A DNA stretch of 50,628 nt from IMG/VR virus record IMGVR_UViG_3300028146_000013, positions 1 to 50,628 of that record; one strand, 5' to 3'. Origin of the DNA: a virus. The notes beneath the pieces were generated by a model. It was not told the origin of the DNA and did no database searches. It saw only the letters and a program-made list of their open reading frames with translations. A program made the position numbers and the translations under genes. Within the stretch, counting starts at the first letter, position 1. Every line of letters starts with the position of its first letter. Of this stretch, positions 29,437 to 38,456 are shown piece after piece.

Positions 29437-30947
29437 AGCGAACCGATGTCCAGTTGCATCCCCGCTGTCTTGATCCTAAACCGGGTGTTGCATCGATGCC
29501 GCAGATGGTACGCCCGCTTCGTGAAGGTGCCCTCTTGGTCAATGAATGGCTTGTTGTCGTTGAGATCCACTGTACGGAAGTTCGACCAATCCTTATAGTC
29601 GTTATCCGAATACCTCGCCTGCATTTGACTACCCGGCGTTTGATCGCTGGTGAAGTATAGCGCGTTAAGCACCTTGCGGCGGTCTGTTCCTGCAGTAAAG
29701 TTCGGGGTATAGATATCGACCGGGAACAAGACCCCCATGTCGTTCGGGAACACCGTGTCGGCGTCGATCAGATAGATGCTTCCGGGGAGCGAAGTCCCAG
29801 GGAGAGCCTGAGCTATATGGAGACCCTTGCTCGTCGGCGTCGGCGCGATGTAGGAGCAATTCGACATCGGCCAGTAGTTGCCGTTGGCGTCGGTCCATTG
29901 ATACCACAGCTTCTGATCGATGTCATAGACCAGGGTGAAGTTCAGCGACGTATGGGTGATCCCATAGAAGCGATGGCCCTGGTGCTTGAACGAGAAGCTA
30001 TAGAGAGTGTTATCGTTGACCGTGGGGAACCCAATTCGATGGGGACCGCCAGGTAGAATGTTGATCTGCAGGTTGTCTAGCATCCTGTCAATCGATGGAG
30101 TCGATATGATCTTAGGCGCCAAGTTCTCCATCATAATGACCTGAGGGGAGATCGTCTGATTAGATGAGATCCAAAACAGAATCTCATCGATCTTCTGGAT
30201 CGAGTTGGCATGGAGACAGCCGTAGGGGATCTGAGCCTCTGGAACCTGACCGAGCGGTGACCCCGTTGGGTTAAAGGCGTCGTAGAAGATCTGGGTCGTC
30301 CATTGCTTGAAGGCCACCACGAAGGTTAGCTGGGTGAACAGGGCTACGCCAAGGTCGCCCTTGGACGAAGCGAAGATCAAGCTTAGTGGGTCCCAGACCG
30401 AGGCGTCGTTGAACCCTAAAGTACCATGAATACCTCCACTGAAATCCATCACATAAAGCGTGCCGTCTAGATAAGCCCAACCAGGGCAAGTGAAGTCAGG
30501 GAAGTTCGGATCGGTGATCTGGGTTAGCGTCTGCGCTGTGGGATCTAGAATCGCCGCCCCGCTGGTGTTCTTAATCACCACCGTTTGGGTCGGGCTGCTA
30601 TTGATCGTTTCAAAGAAGAACTGCGGGGTAAGCACGGTCGGAGGGACGAAGTTAACAACGGTCCCCACAAAGGAACTGTTAATATAGACATCCTGGCCTA
30701 CCACCGAGATCACTTGGTTGTTGGACGAATAGTAGTAGACTCCGCCAGCCTGCCCGTTGGGCAAGGTGAACTGAGGCGTCGGGCTAATCCCCACCCGCTT
30801 GTTGACCCAGTACTCATTCTCTGAATCTTTCTCTGCGAAGGCGTTGACTAACCGGGCATCCTTGGTTATAGGGATATCAGAGCTTCGAGTGTAGAATTGC
30901 TGCACCAACGGCCAGCGTTGGGGCATTGCGACGGTTTGAGCTGGCAT
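29433..30947 (-). CDS. gp10-like neck / packaged-DNA stabilisation protein
   Basis: A 504-aa beta-rich protein with repeated blade-like strands (GGVYYYSSNNQVISVVGQD, YSFSFKHQGHRFYGITH, VYDIDQKLWYQWTD). Its length (P22 gp10 is 472 aa) and its place right after the gp4-like gene match P22 gp10, the tail hub that plugs the portal. Shares its first base with the gp4-like stop (TAATG overlap). Confidence 0.75.
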   Translation of the reverse strand: MPAQTVAMPQRWPLVQQFYTRSSDIPITKDARLVNAFAEKDSENEYWVNKRVGISPTPQFTLPNGQAGGVYYYSSNNQVISVVGQDVYINSSFVGTVVNFVPPTVLTPQFFFETINSSPTQTVVIKNTSGAAILDPTAQTLTQITDPNFPDFTCPGWAYLDGTLYVMDFSGGIHGTLGFNDASVWDPLSLIFASSKGDLGVALFTQLTFVVAFKQWTTQIFYDAFNPTGSPLGQVPEAQIPYGCLHANSIQKIDEILFWISSNQTISPQVIMMENLAPKIISTPSIDRMLDNLQINILPGGPHRIGFPTVNDNTLYSFSFKHQGHRFYGITHTSLNFTLVYDIDQKLWYQWTDANGNYWPMSNCSYIAPTPTSKGLHIAQALPGTSLPGSIYLIDADTVFPNDMGVLFPVDIYTPNFTAGTDRRKVLNALYFTSDQTPGSQMQARYSDNDYKDWSNFRTVDLNDNKPFIDQEGTFTKRAYHLRHRCNTRFRIKTAGMQLDIGSL

Positions 30948-31663
30948 TATCTAAACCGTCCCTGGTACATCTGGCTACGGGAGTCGGGGGTGAAGGTGGT
31001 TGAGGCGTCCTCAACGTCCCAGTCCTCCAAGACCTCTAGGTGATACTCTGCCATCTGCGTACAGCGGGTCACAATCGCTTCAGGCTGTCCGGTACAGATT
31101 TGCTTGGCTAGTTCCCACATCAGCGCCAGGAACCACTCCACCGGGAAGTTCATGGTGTCAATCAGCGTAACCGTTCCAGTCACCTGCTGAGTGATGATAA
31201 GGTGGACAATCCCTGTCGCCGCTTGTGTGTCCGGGGTGAGCCATAAGTTCACGTTTAGCGTCAACTGTTGCTTATCCACAAAGAAGGATGTAATGGTTCC
31301 CTTCTGTGTCGTAGTACTTAACGAGTCCCATTCGCTGCGCCCAATCTGAATCAACGGGCGCCGGTTGGCGTTGATATCGGTATAATACCCCTCGAATCCA
31401 CGTATAGGTTTGGTCATTGGCACATTGCCAGTTGGTCCAAGCGTATACAGGCTTTGCCCAGCAATTGGAGTAATTGATAGATCCTGATTTAGCCATAGCT
31501 TCAATCCTGGTTTGACTTGAAGGAAGTTAAAGATGTAGGTGAGGGTGTTCATGTCCTCCGCGAGGGTGTCGGAGTCGGGGGTCTTGCCCCGGCCAAGGAA
31601 CCCCGCTTCCTTCCGCGCCCGAGAGATAATCTGGAACGGGGTGCCAAAGGTTGCTGGTGTCAT
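30947..31663 (-). CDS. gp4-like head-to-tail adaptor
   Basis: A 238-aa protein whose helical N-terminal third (ISRARKEAGFLG...DTLAEDMNTLTYIFN) and later aromatic helices resemble P22 gp4-type adaptor proteins (166 aa in P22, longer in relatives). A central beta section (95-150) may be an extra domain. It should bind the portal ring before gp10. Overlaps the gene before it by 4 bases. Confidence 0.7.
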   Translation of the reverse strand: MTPATFGTPFQIISRARKEAGFLGRGKTPDSDTLAEDMNTLTYIFNFLQVKPGLKLWLNQDLSITPIAGQSLYTLGPTGNVPMTKPIRGFEGYYTDINANRRPLIQIGRSEWDSLSTTTQKGTITSFFVDKQQLTLNVNLWLTPDTQAATGIVHLIITQQVTGTVTLIDTMNFPVEWFLALMWELAKQICTGQPEAIVTRCTQMAEYHLEVLEDWDVEDASTTFTPDSRSQMYQGRFR

Positions 31664-32001
31664 CGGTCAAAGTCCATTAGGAGTAGAAACGCCTTGGCTG
31701 ATTCTGTGTTGAACCCTGTCGCCCATATCTTCCCGTCCCAGCCCTCCGGGCTCTTAAGCCCCATCTCCAGCTTAAACGCCCCCCGGCTCTCCAATGGTAG
31801 GATAAGTTGCTTTCCTTCCTTATCCCACCAAAGGTAGAGCCCCGCTTTTTCTTGAATCAAGAAAAGGAAACTAGTTATCTTTAAAGGCTTGTGCATCAGA
31901 GTTACTAACTCGAACGGATCGTGTTGCCTTGGAATGAATCCACTAATCTCGACCGATACGTTGCGCGCGCCCGCAGCGGTCTCTTTTACCTTAAAGTCCA
32001 T
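31660..32001 (-). CDS. Hypothetical virion-region protein
   Basis: A 113-aa mixed alpha/beta protein rich in Leu and Phe with a basic start. No family recognised. TAATG-coupled to the gene before it. Confidence 0.6.
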   Translation of the reverse strand: MDFKVKETAAGARNVSVEISGFIPRQHDPFELVTLMHKPLKITSFLFLIQEKAGLYLWWDKEGKQLILPLESRGAFKLEMGLKSPEGWDGKIWATGFNTESAKAFLLLMDFDR

Positions 32002-32858
32002 TATCTTTCCTTCTGAACACAGTGGAAGTCCACCGTCATTGTCTTGATCGCCGCTGTGGCAGCGTTGCTGACCCCGAGGATCGGGCTCATGTTGGCGGTG
32101 CTGAGGGGCGTGGGGGTGACTGACTGTTGGAGAGCCGCCACTGCTCCATTCGCCGGTAGAATCGAAACACCTGCAGTGTTCGCCGGTCCGGTTCCTGACT
32201 GAGGCAGATAGCCTACCAACTGACTCCCTACATAGACATAGATGTTCTGTTGCCTGTCAATGGAGAACCCTAGATCGATGAAGGTTGCGTTGACTAGAGT
32301 GTAAGCCGTCGAAGGGATCGTTACCGTAGCCGCCACCGCTGAACCTGTCGGAGAGTTACCCGAAGATGCCGCGATATTGAAGGTCAACACCGTGCTTGAA
32401 GCTGCCTTAGCAAACCAGATACCATCAAGGATCGCCGTGAACGGAGTCACGTCAGCAGCACTGAGACCCGCTACAAACGTCGAAAGCGTCACATCCGACA
32501 ACTGCAATCGAGTCAGATAGAACATCTTCTTAACGCTGGTGGAGGACCCAGGCGGGGTTGCCCCTGTGGTTGGCAGAGTGAAGCTAGGCTGAGGAAGCTG
32601 AATGGACGCGAAGGTTCCCGCGCCCGCCAGAGTACTCAACAGAGCGAACCCACCATCACCCGCTGTATGCGCCGCCGAGCCAGTACCTGAGAGGGTATAG
32701 AGACCCGTAGCACTCAAAAGGTTATCGAAGTCATCTTGGAATTGGTGATAGAAAAACGGGTTTCCAAACCCGCTAGTCGCGAGAGGTTGATAAGGGGCAT
32801 CCGTCGAAGACCCGGCTGATAGTCGAGTTGGCGGAGGGCTTGGGGATTGCGCTGGCAT
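32001..32858 (-). CDS. Beta-rich head-associated protein
   Basis: A 285-aa Ser/Thr/Ala-rich protein, mostly beta-strands, with a Pro-rich N-terminus (SPSPPPTRL). The body (about 35-235) has the strand pattern of a jelly-roll or lectin-like fold. It follows the capsid gene; head fibre or decoration is likely but unproven. AAGGAG precedes its ATG. Confidence 0.6.
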   Translation of the reverse strand: MPAQSPSPPPTRLSAGSSTDAPYQPLATSGFGNPFFYHQFQDDFDNLLSATGLYTLSGTGSAAHTAGDGGFALLSTLAGAGTFASIQLPQPSFTLPTTGATPPGSSTSVKKMFYLTRLQLSDVTLSTFVAGLSAADVTPFTAILDGIWFAKAASSTVLTFNIAASSGNSPTGSAVAATVTIPSTAYTLVNATFIDLGFSIDRQQNIYVYVGSQLVGYLPQSGTGPANTAGVSILPANGAVAALQQSVTPTPLSTANMSPILGVSNAATAAIKTMTVDFHCVQKER

Positions 32859-32877
32859 TGAATACTCCTTGGATTAA

Positions 32878-32895
32878 GGGGGCACTAAGGCCCCC
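32878..32895 (-). other. Hairpin after the capsid gene
   Basis: GGGGG and CCCCC (32878-32882 and 32891-32895) form a 5-bp GC stem with an 8-nt loop just after the capsid stop. The T-run on the - strand is weak (CTTAATCC). It may partly stop transcription after the capsid gene or protect its mRNA. Confidence 0.4.
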
Positions 32896-32902
32896 CATCC
32901 GA

Positions 32903-33826
32903 TTACGGACCGTTAGAACCGAGGATCGCCCGTGGGTCAGTGTTACCCAGCGACAATCTCATATACCAAGCTGCCTTGGCGTTCTTCGTATCGAAGTCAT
33001 TATCCTGATCGAACTCTGGCTTCTCTCTCCAGAAAAGCTGCATCCCATGCAGGCAGTTGGTTCGGACGAACCATGCATGCGGGTTGGTCAAGTAATGATT
33101 CAGCTTCACGCCTTGCGGGAAGGCGTTGGTTGCCTTGATGACGTTGATGTCATTGTTGGCTGTACCGGGCTGCAAAACCGACTTGAGCAGTCGGTTGGCG
33201 TTAAACCACTCCTGACGAGGCGTGATAAGCGACTCAGGGAGAATGCTAATGAACAACGCTCGGTCAGTCTGTAGGCCCATTGCCTGAATGCAAATGTCTT
33301 CAAGACTCGCCTCCATCATGTCTGACGCCGGGGTCAGGGCATTCGAGTACGTGCCGCCGGTAGTGTTGACGTGAGTGGCCGAGCATAGAGTCTGCCCGTC
33401 CGCATTCAAGAACACCGCGCCGGTAAACGCATCGTTATAAACCGCCGCCGCAAGGTTCTCAATCGTCTGAACAGACGAGAAAGAGTTGGCGTGTGCCCGG
33501 TTCATCGATATCTTTTCGTACTGATTGTCTTTGATCTCTTCGTGGGTCACGATATAGCCTAGTGAGTAGGCGATATGCGTATACGTGGAGATTGGACCCT
33601 GGATCTCTGAGTCATAGGTAACTGAGCCGCCCTCAGGCTTCACGTTACCCAGCCCAAACCCAGTGACCTGAACGTCCTGTTCATAGGCCATCGAAGAGGG
33701 CATCTCATCGAATAGGTCTGGGTACTCCATTGCATGTTCGTTATAGACCTGGCCCCAGAAGGCATGGACCCCAGGCCATAGAGCCTTAGGGTGGGCACCA
33801 GTTGAAATTACGCCGCCGATTGCCAT
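32903..33826 (-). CDS. Major capsid protein
   Basis: A 307-aa protein with the HK97-type major head pattern of the Mu gpT-like group: an early WPGVHAFWGQVYNEH helix, then DLFDEMPSS, GYIVTHEEIKDNQY near the spine helix, and LFISILPESLITPRQE in the A-domain. Length fits the group (about 300 aa). It follows the scaffold and decoration genes and precedes the neck genes. Confidence 0.85.
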   Translation of the reverse strand: MAIGGVISTGAHPKALWPGVHAFWGQVYNEHAMEYPDLFDEMPSSMAYEQDVQVTGFGLGNVKPEGGSVTYDSEIQGPISTYTHIAYSLGYIVTHEEIKDNQYEKISMNRAHANSFSSVQTIENLAAAVYNDAFTGAVFLNADGQTLCSATHVNTTGGTYSNALTPASDMMEASLEDICIQAMGLQTDRALFISILPESLITPRQEWFNANRLLKSVLQPGTANNDINVIKATNAFPQGVKLNHYLTNPHAWFVRTNCLHGMQLFWREKPEFDQDNDFDTKNAKAAWYMRLSLGNTDPRAILGSNGP

Positions 33827-33836
33827 TTGATGCTCC

Positions 33837-34496
33837 TTACAGCGACACTATGCCAGTGCGGTAGCTGTGGTTATTGATTAACACCCACCACTTCTGACCG
33901 CCGCCGCCTGTAGCAGGCACGGTGACAAAATGGTTATCAGGCCGCTGCGCCAACGAGATTATCTTGAGATTCAACGTTGCCGTAGTGGTCGGGGCCGCTG
34001 TATCGGTCATCACGGTCTGGGACACATACACCCCAGGGTTAGCAGCGGTTGAGGCTGCGCCCAGAAGGATGTTAGCGTTTCGACCGATGACCACTGCCGT
34101 CAAGTTCGTGCCTGCGCCGCCCTCTTGAATCTCGAATATGATATTCGGGTCATCAAGCACGTAAGCGTAGTAAGGAACTGTCTTCGTCAAAGGCGCGTAG
34201 GTCTTGGACAGATCATTCGGGTTGATGTAGGGACCGCCCGTTGGGTTAGTACCTACCGCCTGAATAACTCCAACCGCCGCCGCGCCTGCTGCGGTTAGGC
34301 TGATCAGCGGCAACCCAGTGTTGGTATCGCCGCCCGCGCCACCCGCAACCAACGACACCAAATCCCCAGGGAAATAGTTGTTCGTCGTGTCCGAGGTAGG
34401 AATCGCGTACATTCTGCCCTTACCAGTCCAGTCCGAGCCGCTCAAGGTAGCAACCGGAGATAGACCAGAGGGCTTGTTTGGATTAGTAAAAGCCAT
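33837..34496 (-). CDS. Capsid decoration-like protein
   Basis: A 219-aa Gly/Thr/Ala-rich beta protein starting with AFTNPNKPSGLSPV, a pattern seen in proteins encoded just before the capsid gene in related podoviruses. Decoration or head stabilisation is inferred from position and composition. GGAGAACCTA lies before its ATG. Confidence 0.6.
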   Translation of the reverse strand: MAFTNPNKPSGLSPVATLSGSDWTGKGRMYAIPTSDTTNNYFPGDLVSLVAGGAGGDTNTGLPLISLTAAGAAAVGVIQAVGTNPTGGPYINPNDLSKTYAPLTKTVPYYAYVLDDPNIIFEIQEGGAGTNLTAVVIGRNANILLGAASTAANPGVYVSQTVMTDTAAPTTTATLNLKIISLAQRPDNHFVTVPATGGGGQKWWVLINNHSYRTGIVSL

Positions 34497-34515
34497 TAGG
34501 TTCTCCTAAGTAAGG

Positions 34516-35070
34516 TTATCGAGCCAATTTTGCCTTGCGAGTCGGACGATTAAACAGTGCCGTCCTTACGTATTCTAGCGTGCCTTTTTCTCTAGCTGTC
34601 CCATCAGGGGCAAAGATCGTCTCACCTTTAAAGATAGAACCGAGAATGCCTGCGTTCTTAGCATCAATTTCCGCTCTGTCTTCGTCCCGCCATTCCTGGC
34701 GGAGCTTCATCAAGTAAGCTCGCTCTGGACCGTTTCCGGCAGTGCCAGAGAGCGACCCAACCATCGAGACCCGAGTTCCGAGGTCGGTGTTACCCGAGAT
34801 TGACTTATCGTTAGCCAGCCCGGTTTGTACCAGACGTGCCTCCGATTGGTCAACAAACTCATAGCCACCCTGCATCATCGCCGGGATATTTGACTCCAGT
34901 GCCCAATAAAGGTACCAACCATCAATAGCGGGCACTTCCATCTTCCGGGTCGCTGTGGACATCGGGATACGCTTGCGGCGACCCGCAAGGATATCGGCAA
35001 TGTGGTCAGGGACCTTGGGATTAGCGACAGCCGCCGCATCAGGTTTCTGTTCTGGGGGTGAATTAACCAT
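34516..35070 (-). CDS. Hypothetical head-region protein
   Basis: A 184-aa protein: disordered Pro/Ala start, basic patch (GRRKRIPMSTATRK), compact middle, and basic C-terminus (NRPTRKAKLAR). The ATG at 35070 follows AGGAAG; a longer in-frame start overlaps the scaffold gene further. Its place between scaffold and decoration genes suggests a capsid-maturation part; family not recognised. Confidence 0.6.
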   Translation of the reverse strand: MVNSPPEQKPDAAAVANPKVPDHIADILAGRRKRIPMSTATRKMEVPAIDGWYLYWALESNIPAMMQGGYEFVDQSEARLVQTGLANDKSISGNTDLGTRVSMVGSLSGTAGNGPERAYLMKLRQEWRDEDRAEIDAKNAGILGSIFKGETIFAPDGTAREKGTLEYVRTALFNRPTRKAKLAR

Positions 35071-35917
35071 TGGGGTTCTTCCTAAAGTATTCTTCCGCAT
35101 AGTGTTTACGATACGCCGTTAGGTCGGGGAACTGGCCCTTTTTCTTACCTACCAGTCGATCCTCGAACCGCTTAGATGCTTCCCTTACGTCGACGGGAAG
35201 GTCGTTAAAGTTCTTCTCGCCCTCGTGCTCCCTCTCCATCCGATCTCCTCCGCCTTTTCCGCCTTCCACTCTTGATTGCTGCCTTTTCTCTTCCATTCCA
35301 AATCTTACCTTGGTTGCCTCTGCAATCTTCGCAAACCGCGCCGCATGAGAAAGATTATCAAGCTCACCGGCTGCGGCAAGCTTCTTACTGATCTCAATCG
35401 AAGCCGCCCGCATCACATCATCGTCGTTCCACCAAGGGTTGTCCTTGATGAACTCCTTCCACTCAGGAAGCTGAGTGATGTCGGGTTGCGGAGTCGGAGC
35501 CTTAACCTCTGGCTTCTTCTCTGGCTCCTTCAACGACTCCTTTGCCTCCGTTAGCTTAGACCTCAGGCTCTCTTCCTTCTCGATATCACCGTCCTCGCGG
35601 GCTTGCTTGATACCCTGAACGAGGTCCTCTTGAAGGTCCGCCACCCTTTCTTTGTTGATGGCAGTACGGAACTCTTTGAGAGCGTCGATAGTCTCGGAGG
35701 CTTCCTTGAGTGTGTTCTCCAAGGTGGAGACCTTCCCCCGGACCTCCGTTAGCTCACCTTCGAGGCGCCGCCGGTCAGCCTGTAGGAAAGGAATGAATTC
35801 CTCCCCCCGCTGCACATACTTCTCGGCGTCGATCCAGTGCTCCTTCTTGCCCCGAAACTCAGCTTCAGGGAGCCACCCCATCTTCCTCGCCTTAACTTCA
35901 ACCTCTTCAGTACTCAT
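35063..35917 (-). CDS. Scaffold protein
   Basis: A 284-aa highly charged, mostly helical protein with coiled coils (about 45-135), a KPEVKAPTPQP linker, and a basic C-terminal helix (DRLVGKKKGQF...RKHYAEEYFRK), where P22-type scaffolds bind the coat protein. Length and composition match P22 gp8 (303 aa). It lies between the GroES-like gene and the capsid gene. Confidence 0.75.
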   Translation of the reverse strand: MSTEEVEVKARKMGWLPEAEFRGKKEHWIDAEKYVQRGEEFIPFLQADRRRLEGELTEVRGKVSTLENTLKEASETIDALKEFRTAINKERVADLQEDLVQGIKQAREDGDIEKEESLRSKLTEAKESLKEPEKKPEVKAPTPQPDITQLPEWKEFIKDNPWWNDDDVMRAASIEISKKLAAAGELDNLSHAARFAKIAEATKVRFGMEEKRQQSRVEGGKGGGDRMEREHEGEKNFNDLPVDVREASKRFEDRLVGKKKGQFPDLTAYRKHYAEEYFRKNPNG

Positions 35918-36219
35918 TTGTCTACTCCGCAGAACACGTCTTCTGCATTAACTAACCTATAGAATTCACCGTCTTTGCCTGTGGTGATGTGACCGCACCA
36001 TTTAGAGACCAGAACATGGTCGCCGGGGTAGGCTCGCGGCTGTCTCTCTTCCTTCCAAGCCTCCGGGCCTACCTCAATAACCACCGCGTTGACCTCTACC
36101 ATCATAGCCCGCTCGCGGGCTGTGTCAGGGATCTTGATAATAGTGCTAGTCAATTCAGTCTCAATCGGCTTTACCAGAACCGCCCTTCCCAGAGGATGGC
36201 GGCCTGATGTATTCTTCAT
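35914..36219 (-). CDS. GroES-like co-chaperonin (Cpn10)
   Basis: A 101-aa protein with the GroES beta-barrel pattern: PLGRAVLVKPIE (N-terminal strand), VVIEVGPEA, YPGDHVLVSKWCG and the closing VNAEDVFCGV. The mobile loop region is TELTSTIIKIP. Length is that of GroES. Phage GroES-like proteins (such as T4 gp31) help the host GroEL fold the capsid protein, which fits its place beside scaffold and capsid genes. The start is uncertain: ATGs at 36219, 36222 and 36246 are in frame; the shortest is chosen by homology of the MKNTSG start. It overlaps the previous gene by 59 bases. Confidence 0.75.
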   Translation of the reverse strand: MKNTSGRHPLGRAVLVKPIETELTSTIIKIPDTARERAMMVEVNAVVIEVGPEAWKEERQPRAYPGDHVLVSKWCGHITTGKDGEFYRLVNAEDVFCGVDK

Positions 36220-36466
36220 CATCGAAACTTTGGGTAAACTGCTCATAATCTTGCTCGATTAACCTCGTTAGTTGTCTAGATTCGCCTAATGCCTGTGCGT
36301 TCGCTACTGCGCATTCTTGAGGATCTTCACGCTGGAACTGCCCCGCCGCCCATTGCTCCATTAAGTCCTTGCGCCATTCCACCAGCATCTGGTGATACAT
36401 CTGACTCACCGGATGGGCCTTCCAGTCTAGGTACATCTCCTCCGTTGGAATTACCTTTATCTCCAT
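36161..36466 (-). CDS. Small head-region protein overlapping the portal gene
   Basis: A 101-aa protein (IPTEEMYLDWKAHPVSQMYH..., then a helical EWRKDLMEQWAAGQFQRE) resembling small proteins found after portal genes in podoviruses. GGAG lies 7 bases before ATG 36466, supporting this start. The first 140 bases lie inside the 3' end of the portal gene in another frame, and its last 59 overlap the GroES-like gene, so almost two thirds of the gene is overlapped. Function unknown. Confidence 0.65.
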   Translation of the reverse strand: MEIKVIPTEEMYLDWKAHPVSQMYHQMLVEWRKDLMEQWAAGQFQREDPQECAVANAQALGESRQLTRLIEQDYEQFTQSFDDEEYIRPPSSGKGGSGKAD

Positions 36467-38456
36467 CTTTAGCTCCGCTTGTGATTGCCTTGATTCGATC
36501 ACTTATCTGCCCGTGGTAGGTCTCGAAGGCTTTGATAGCGACCTCAAAAGCTTTCAACTGCGTTGAAGCCCGGTCAGAGCCGATCTCGGCGATGAGCTTA
36601 GCCGCCTGGGCTTTGAGTAGCTCAATCTCTGCCTGGACCTTCGGGACTTCCATCAGTAGCTCGTTAGCCCACTTGACCTTCTCAGCCTCGATCTGCGCTT
36701 GCTTGCCTTGCAGCTTGACCTGTTCGACCATCATCTTCGGGTTCGGAAGCGGCTTGGCCTTCTCCTCGCCTAGATAGAGCCGATCCACGTTCTCTACCTT
36801 CATAGCCTTGAGCCATCGCCGGTTGGCTTCTTCTCGATCATAACCCGGAGAAGTGTGCGCCCTTTGCCAAACCGCTTCGGCTTGGAATATTTGCATCGTG
36901 GTTGACGTGATGTTCGGGTCGGCGACTGGGGCGATTTGATCAACATTACCGGTATAGTCCTCCCGTCGAATGAAGTCGTTCTCAGCGCCGAAGGTCTTGT
37001 GGCTCAACAGGAACTGTTTGTTGAGCTTATAGAGCTTCTTAAACTCCTCCCGCATCGACCTCCAGACCCGCTTGAAGATCATAGAGTAGACCTTCATACC
37101 TTGCTCGGTCATGGACCGGGAGGTTTCGGCGGGTGTGTTCTGCCCAGGGCTTTCGCCGACCATGGTTTCGGTGGTACCGGCGAGACGGTCGGCGTAGGTA
37201 ATCAATAGCTCGATCAACTGCAGGGTGACCGCTAAGGGTTGTCTTTCGGGAAACGGAACGAGGTTCTTCCGTAGGTCATCACCTGTTGAATCGACACGCT
37301 TCCATTCCCAGGGGGCCATGGAATAGACTCCACCTCGTATTTTGGACCCTCTACCAAGGAAACCGCCGATGGAATTTTGGAACGTTCCAGAATCCAGAAG
37401 CTGATTGATTGCCGTAGATACCGCTTCGTTGATAGGCCCGAGAAAGGCTCCGAATCCCAAGTCATAAATACCTCCATCCGGGGATGGAATAAACGAATAC
37501 TTGGTGAAGTACTCTTCAGGGGTTATCCGCCGAATCGCGTTTCGGGATCGCTCCACCCCACCCTCATCAAACCGGGCGACAAGACGTACCACACTCTGGG
37601 ATGATTCTTCGATGGTGACCGTATATGGCTCCGCGTAGCCGTCGCCGTCGAGGTCAAAGAACCTGTGCTGTTCCAGCATAGTGAAAGCACTATCATCGTC
37701 GCGAAGCGGAGGCGGCGTGGAACCCTTGCGGACATCGGCCTGTGATCGTTCAACTCCTGCGTTAGTCTGAGTTGCAGGAGTCTGAAACCATCCATCATCC
37801 CTAATGTTGGCATAAACGCCTTCCTCTATCCTTTCCCAGATATCGTTCCGGTACATGGGGATAATGTGGGTCTTTCTAGCTGCACCGGCAGTGGATTTAG
37901 CCCAATAGTCCAGTACCAAGTCCCTAGACATGACCAATTCACTAACGTTGTGGCCGAGGCTTCCGCTGAAATAGGTTTTGACGAAGGCGGAACCCACGAC
38001 AGCGAGGTTGATAAGAAGACGATCATGCTGTTCCTCCCAACTCTCGTCCTCTTCGAGGACCTGCCAACTCATATGGCGCTGAATACGCTCCGCCCGCTTC
38101 ATCACTTCGCCTTTCGGGTCGGCGCCAATCACCCGGTAGCGAACCACGTCGGTCCCCTGGATAATCGCGGGATAGGACCGGGCGCTAAATTGGAGCGCGG
38201 CGATGGTGATGAGGGGAAAGATCACATTCGCCGCCCCTTGCCAGGGGAAATTCTTGTCCTTGGCGATCTGCATAGCGAGATCCATCGCCGCCGACATCCG
38301 ACGTTCCCAGGGAGTCCGCGATTGCTTGTCGGCCAGATAGCCATTGTAGGTCTGCTTGCCGAGAATTCCAAGATCTTCCTTGCTAAACCGGTCGCAAAGG
38401 TTTGGCGCCATGATCAAATCACGGTTGATGACTAGCTTTTTAGACAGAGTGAGCAT
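36327..38456 (-). CDS. Portal protein (P22 gp1-like)
   Basis: A 709-aa portal, close to P22 gp1 (725 aa). Helical N-terminus (NPWQG-like FPWQGAANVIFPLITIAA at about 69-87), beta-rich middle, then the long helical crown (MVEQVKLQGKQAQIEAEKVKW) and a Gly-rich end. Twelve copies should form the head vertex through which DNA is packed. It directly follows the terminase stop (TAAATG). Its last 47 codons share bases with the next gene in another frame. Confidence 0.85.
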   Translation of the reverse strand: MLTLSKKLVINRDLIMAPNLCDRFSKEDLGILGKQTYNGYLADKQSRTPWERRMSAAMDLAMQIAKDKNFPWQGAANVIFPLITIAALQFSARSYPAIIQGTDVVRYRVIGADPKGEVMKRAERIQRHMSWQVLEEDESWEEQHDRLLINLAVVGSAFVKTYFSGSLGHNVSELVMSRDLVLDYWAKSTAGAARKTHIIPMYRNDIWERIEEGVYANIRDDGWFQTPATQTNAGVERSQADVRKGSTPPPLRDDDSAFTMLEQHRFFDLDGDGYAEPYTVTIEESSQSVVRLVARFDEGGVERSRNAIRRITPEEYFTKYSFIPSPDGGIYDLGFGAFLGPINEAVSTAINQLLDSGTFQNSIGGFLGRGSKIRGGVYSMAPWEWKRVDSTGDDLRKNLVPFPERQPLAVTLQLIELLITYADRLAGTTETMVGESPGQNTPAETSRSMTEQGMKVYSMIFKRVWRSMREEFKKLYKLNKQFLLSHKTFGAENDFIRREDYTGNVDQIAPVADPNITSTTMQIFQAEAVWQRAHTSPGYDREEANRRWLKAMKVENVDRLYLGEEKAKPLPNPKMMVEQVKLQGKQAQIEAEKVKWANELLMEVPKVQAEIELLKAQAAKLIAEIGSDRASTQLKAFEVAIKAFETYHGQISDRIKAITSGAKDGDKGNSNGGDVPRLEGPSGESDVSPDAGGMAQGLNGAMGGGAVPA

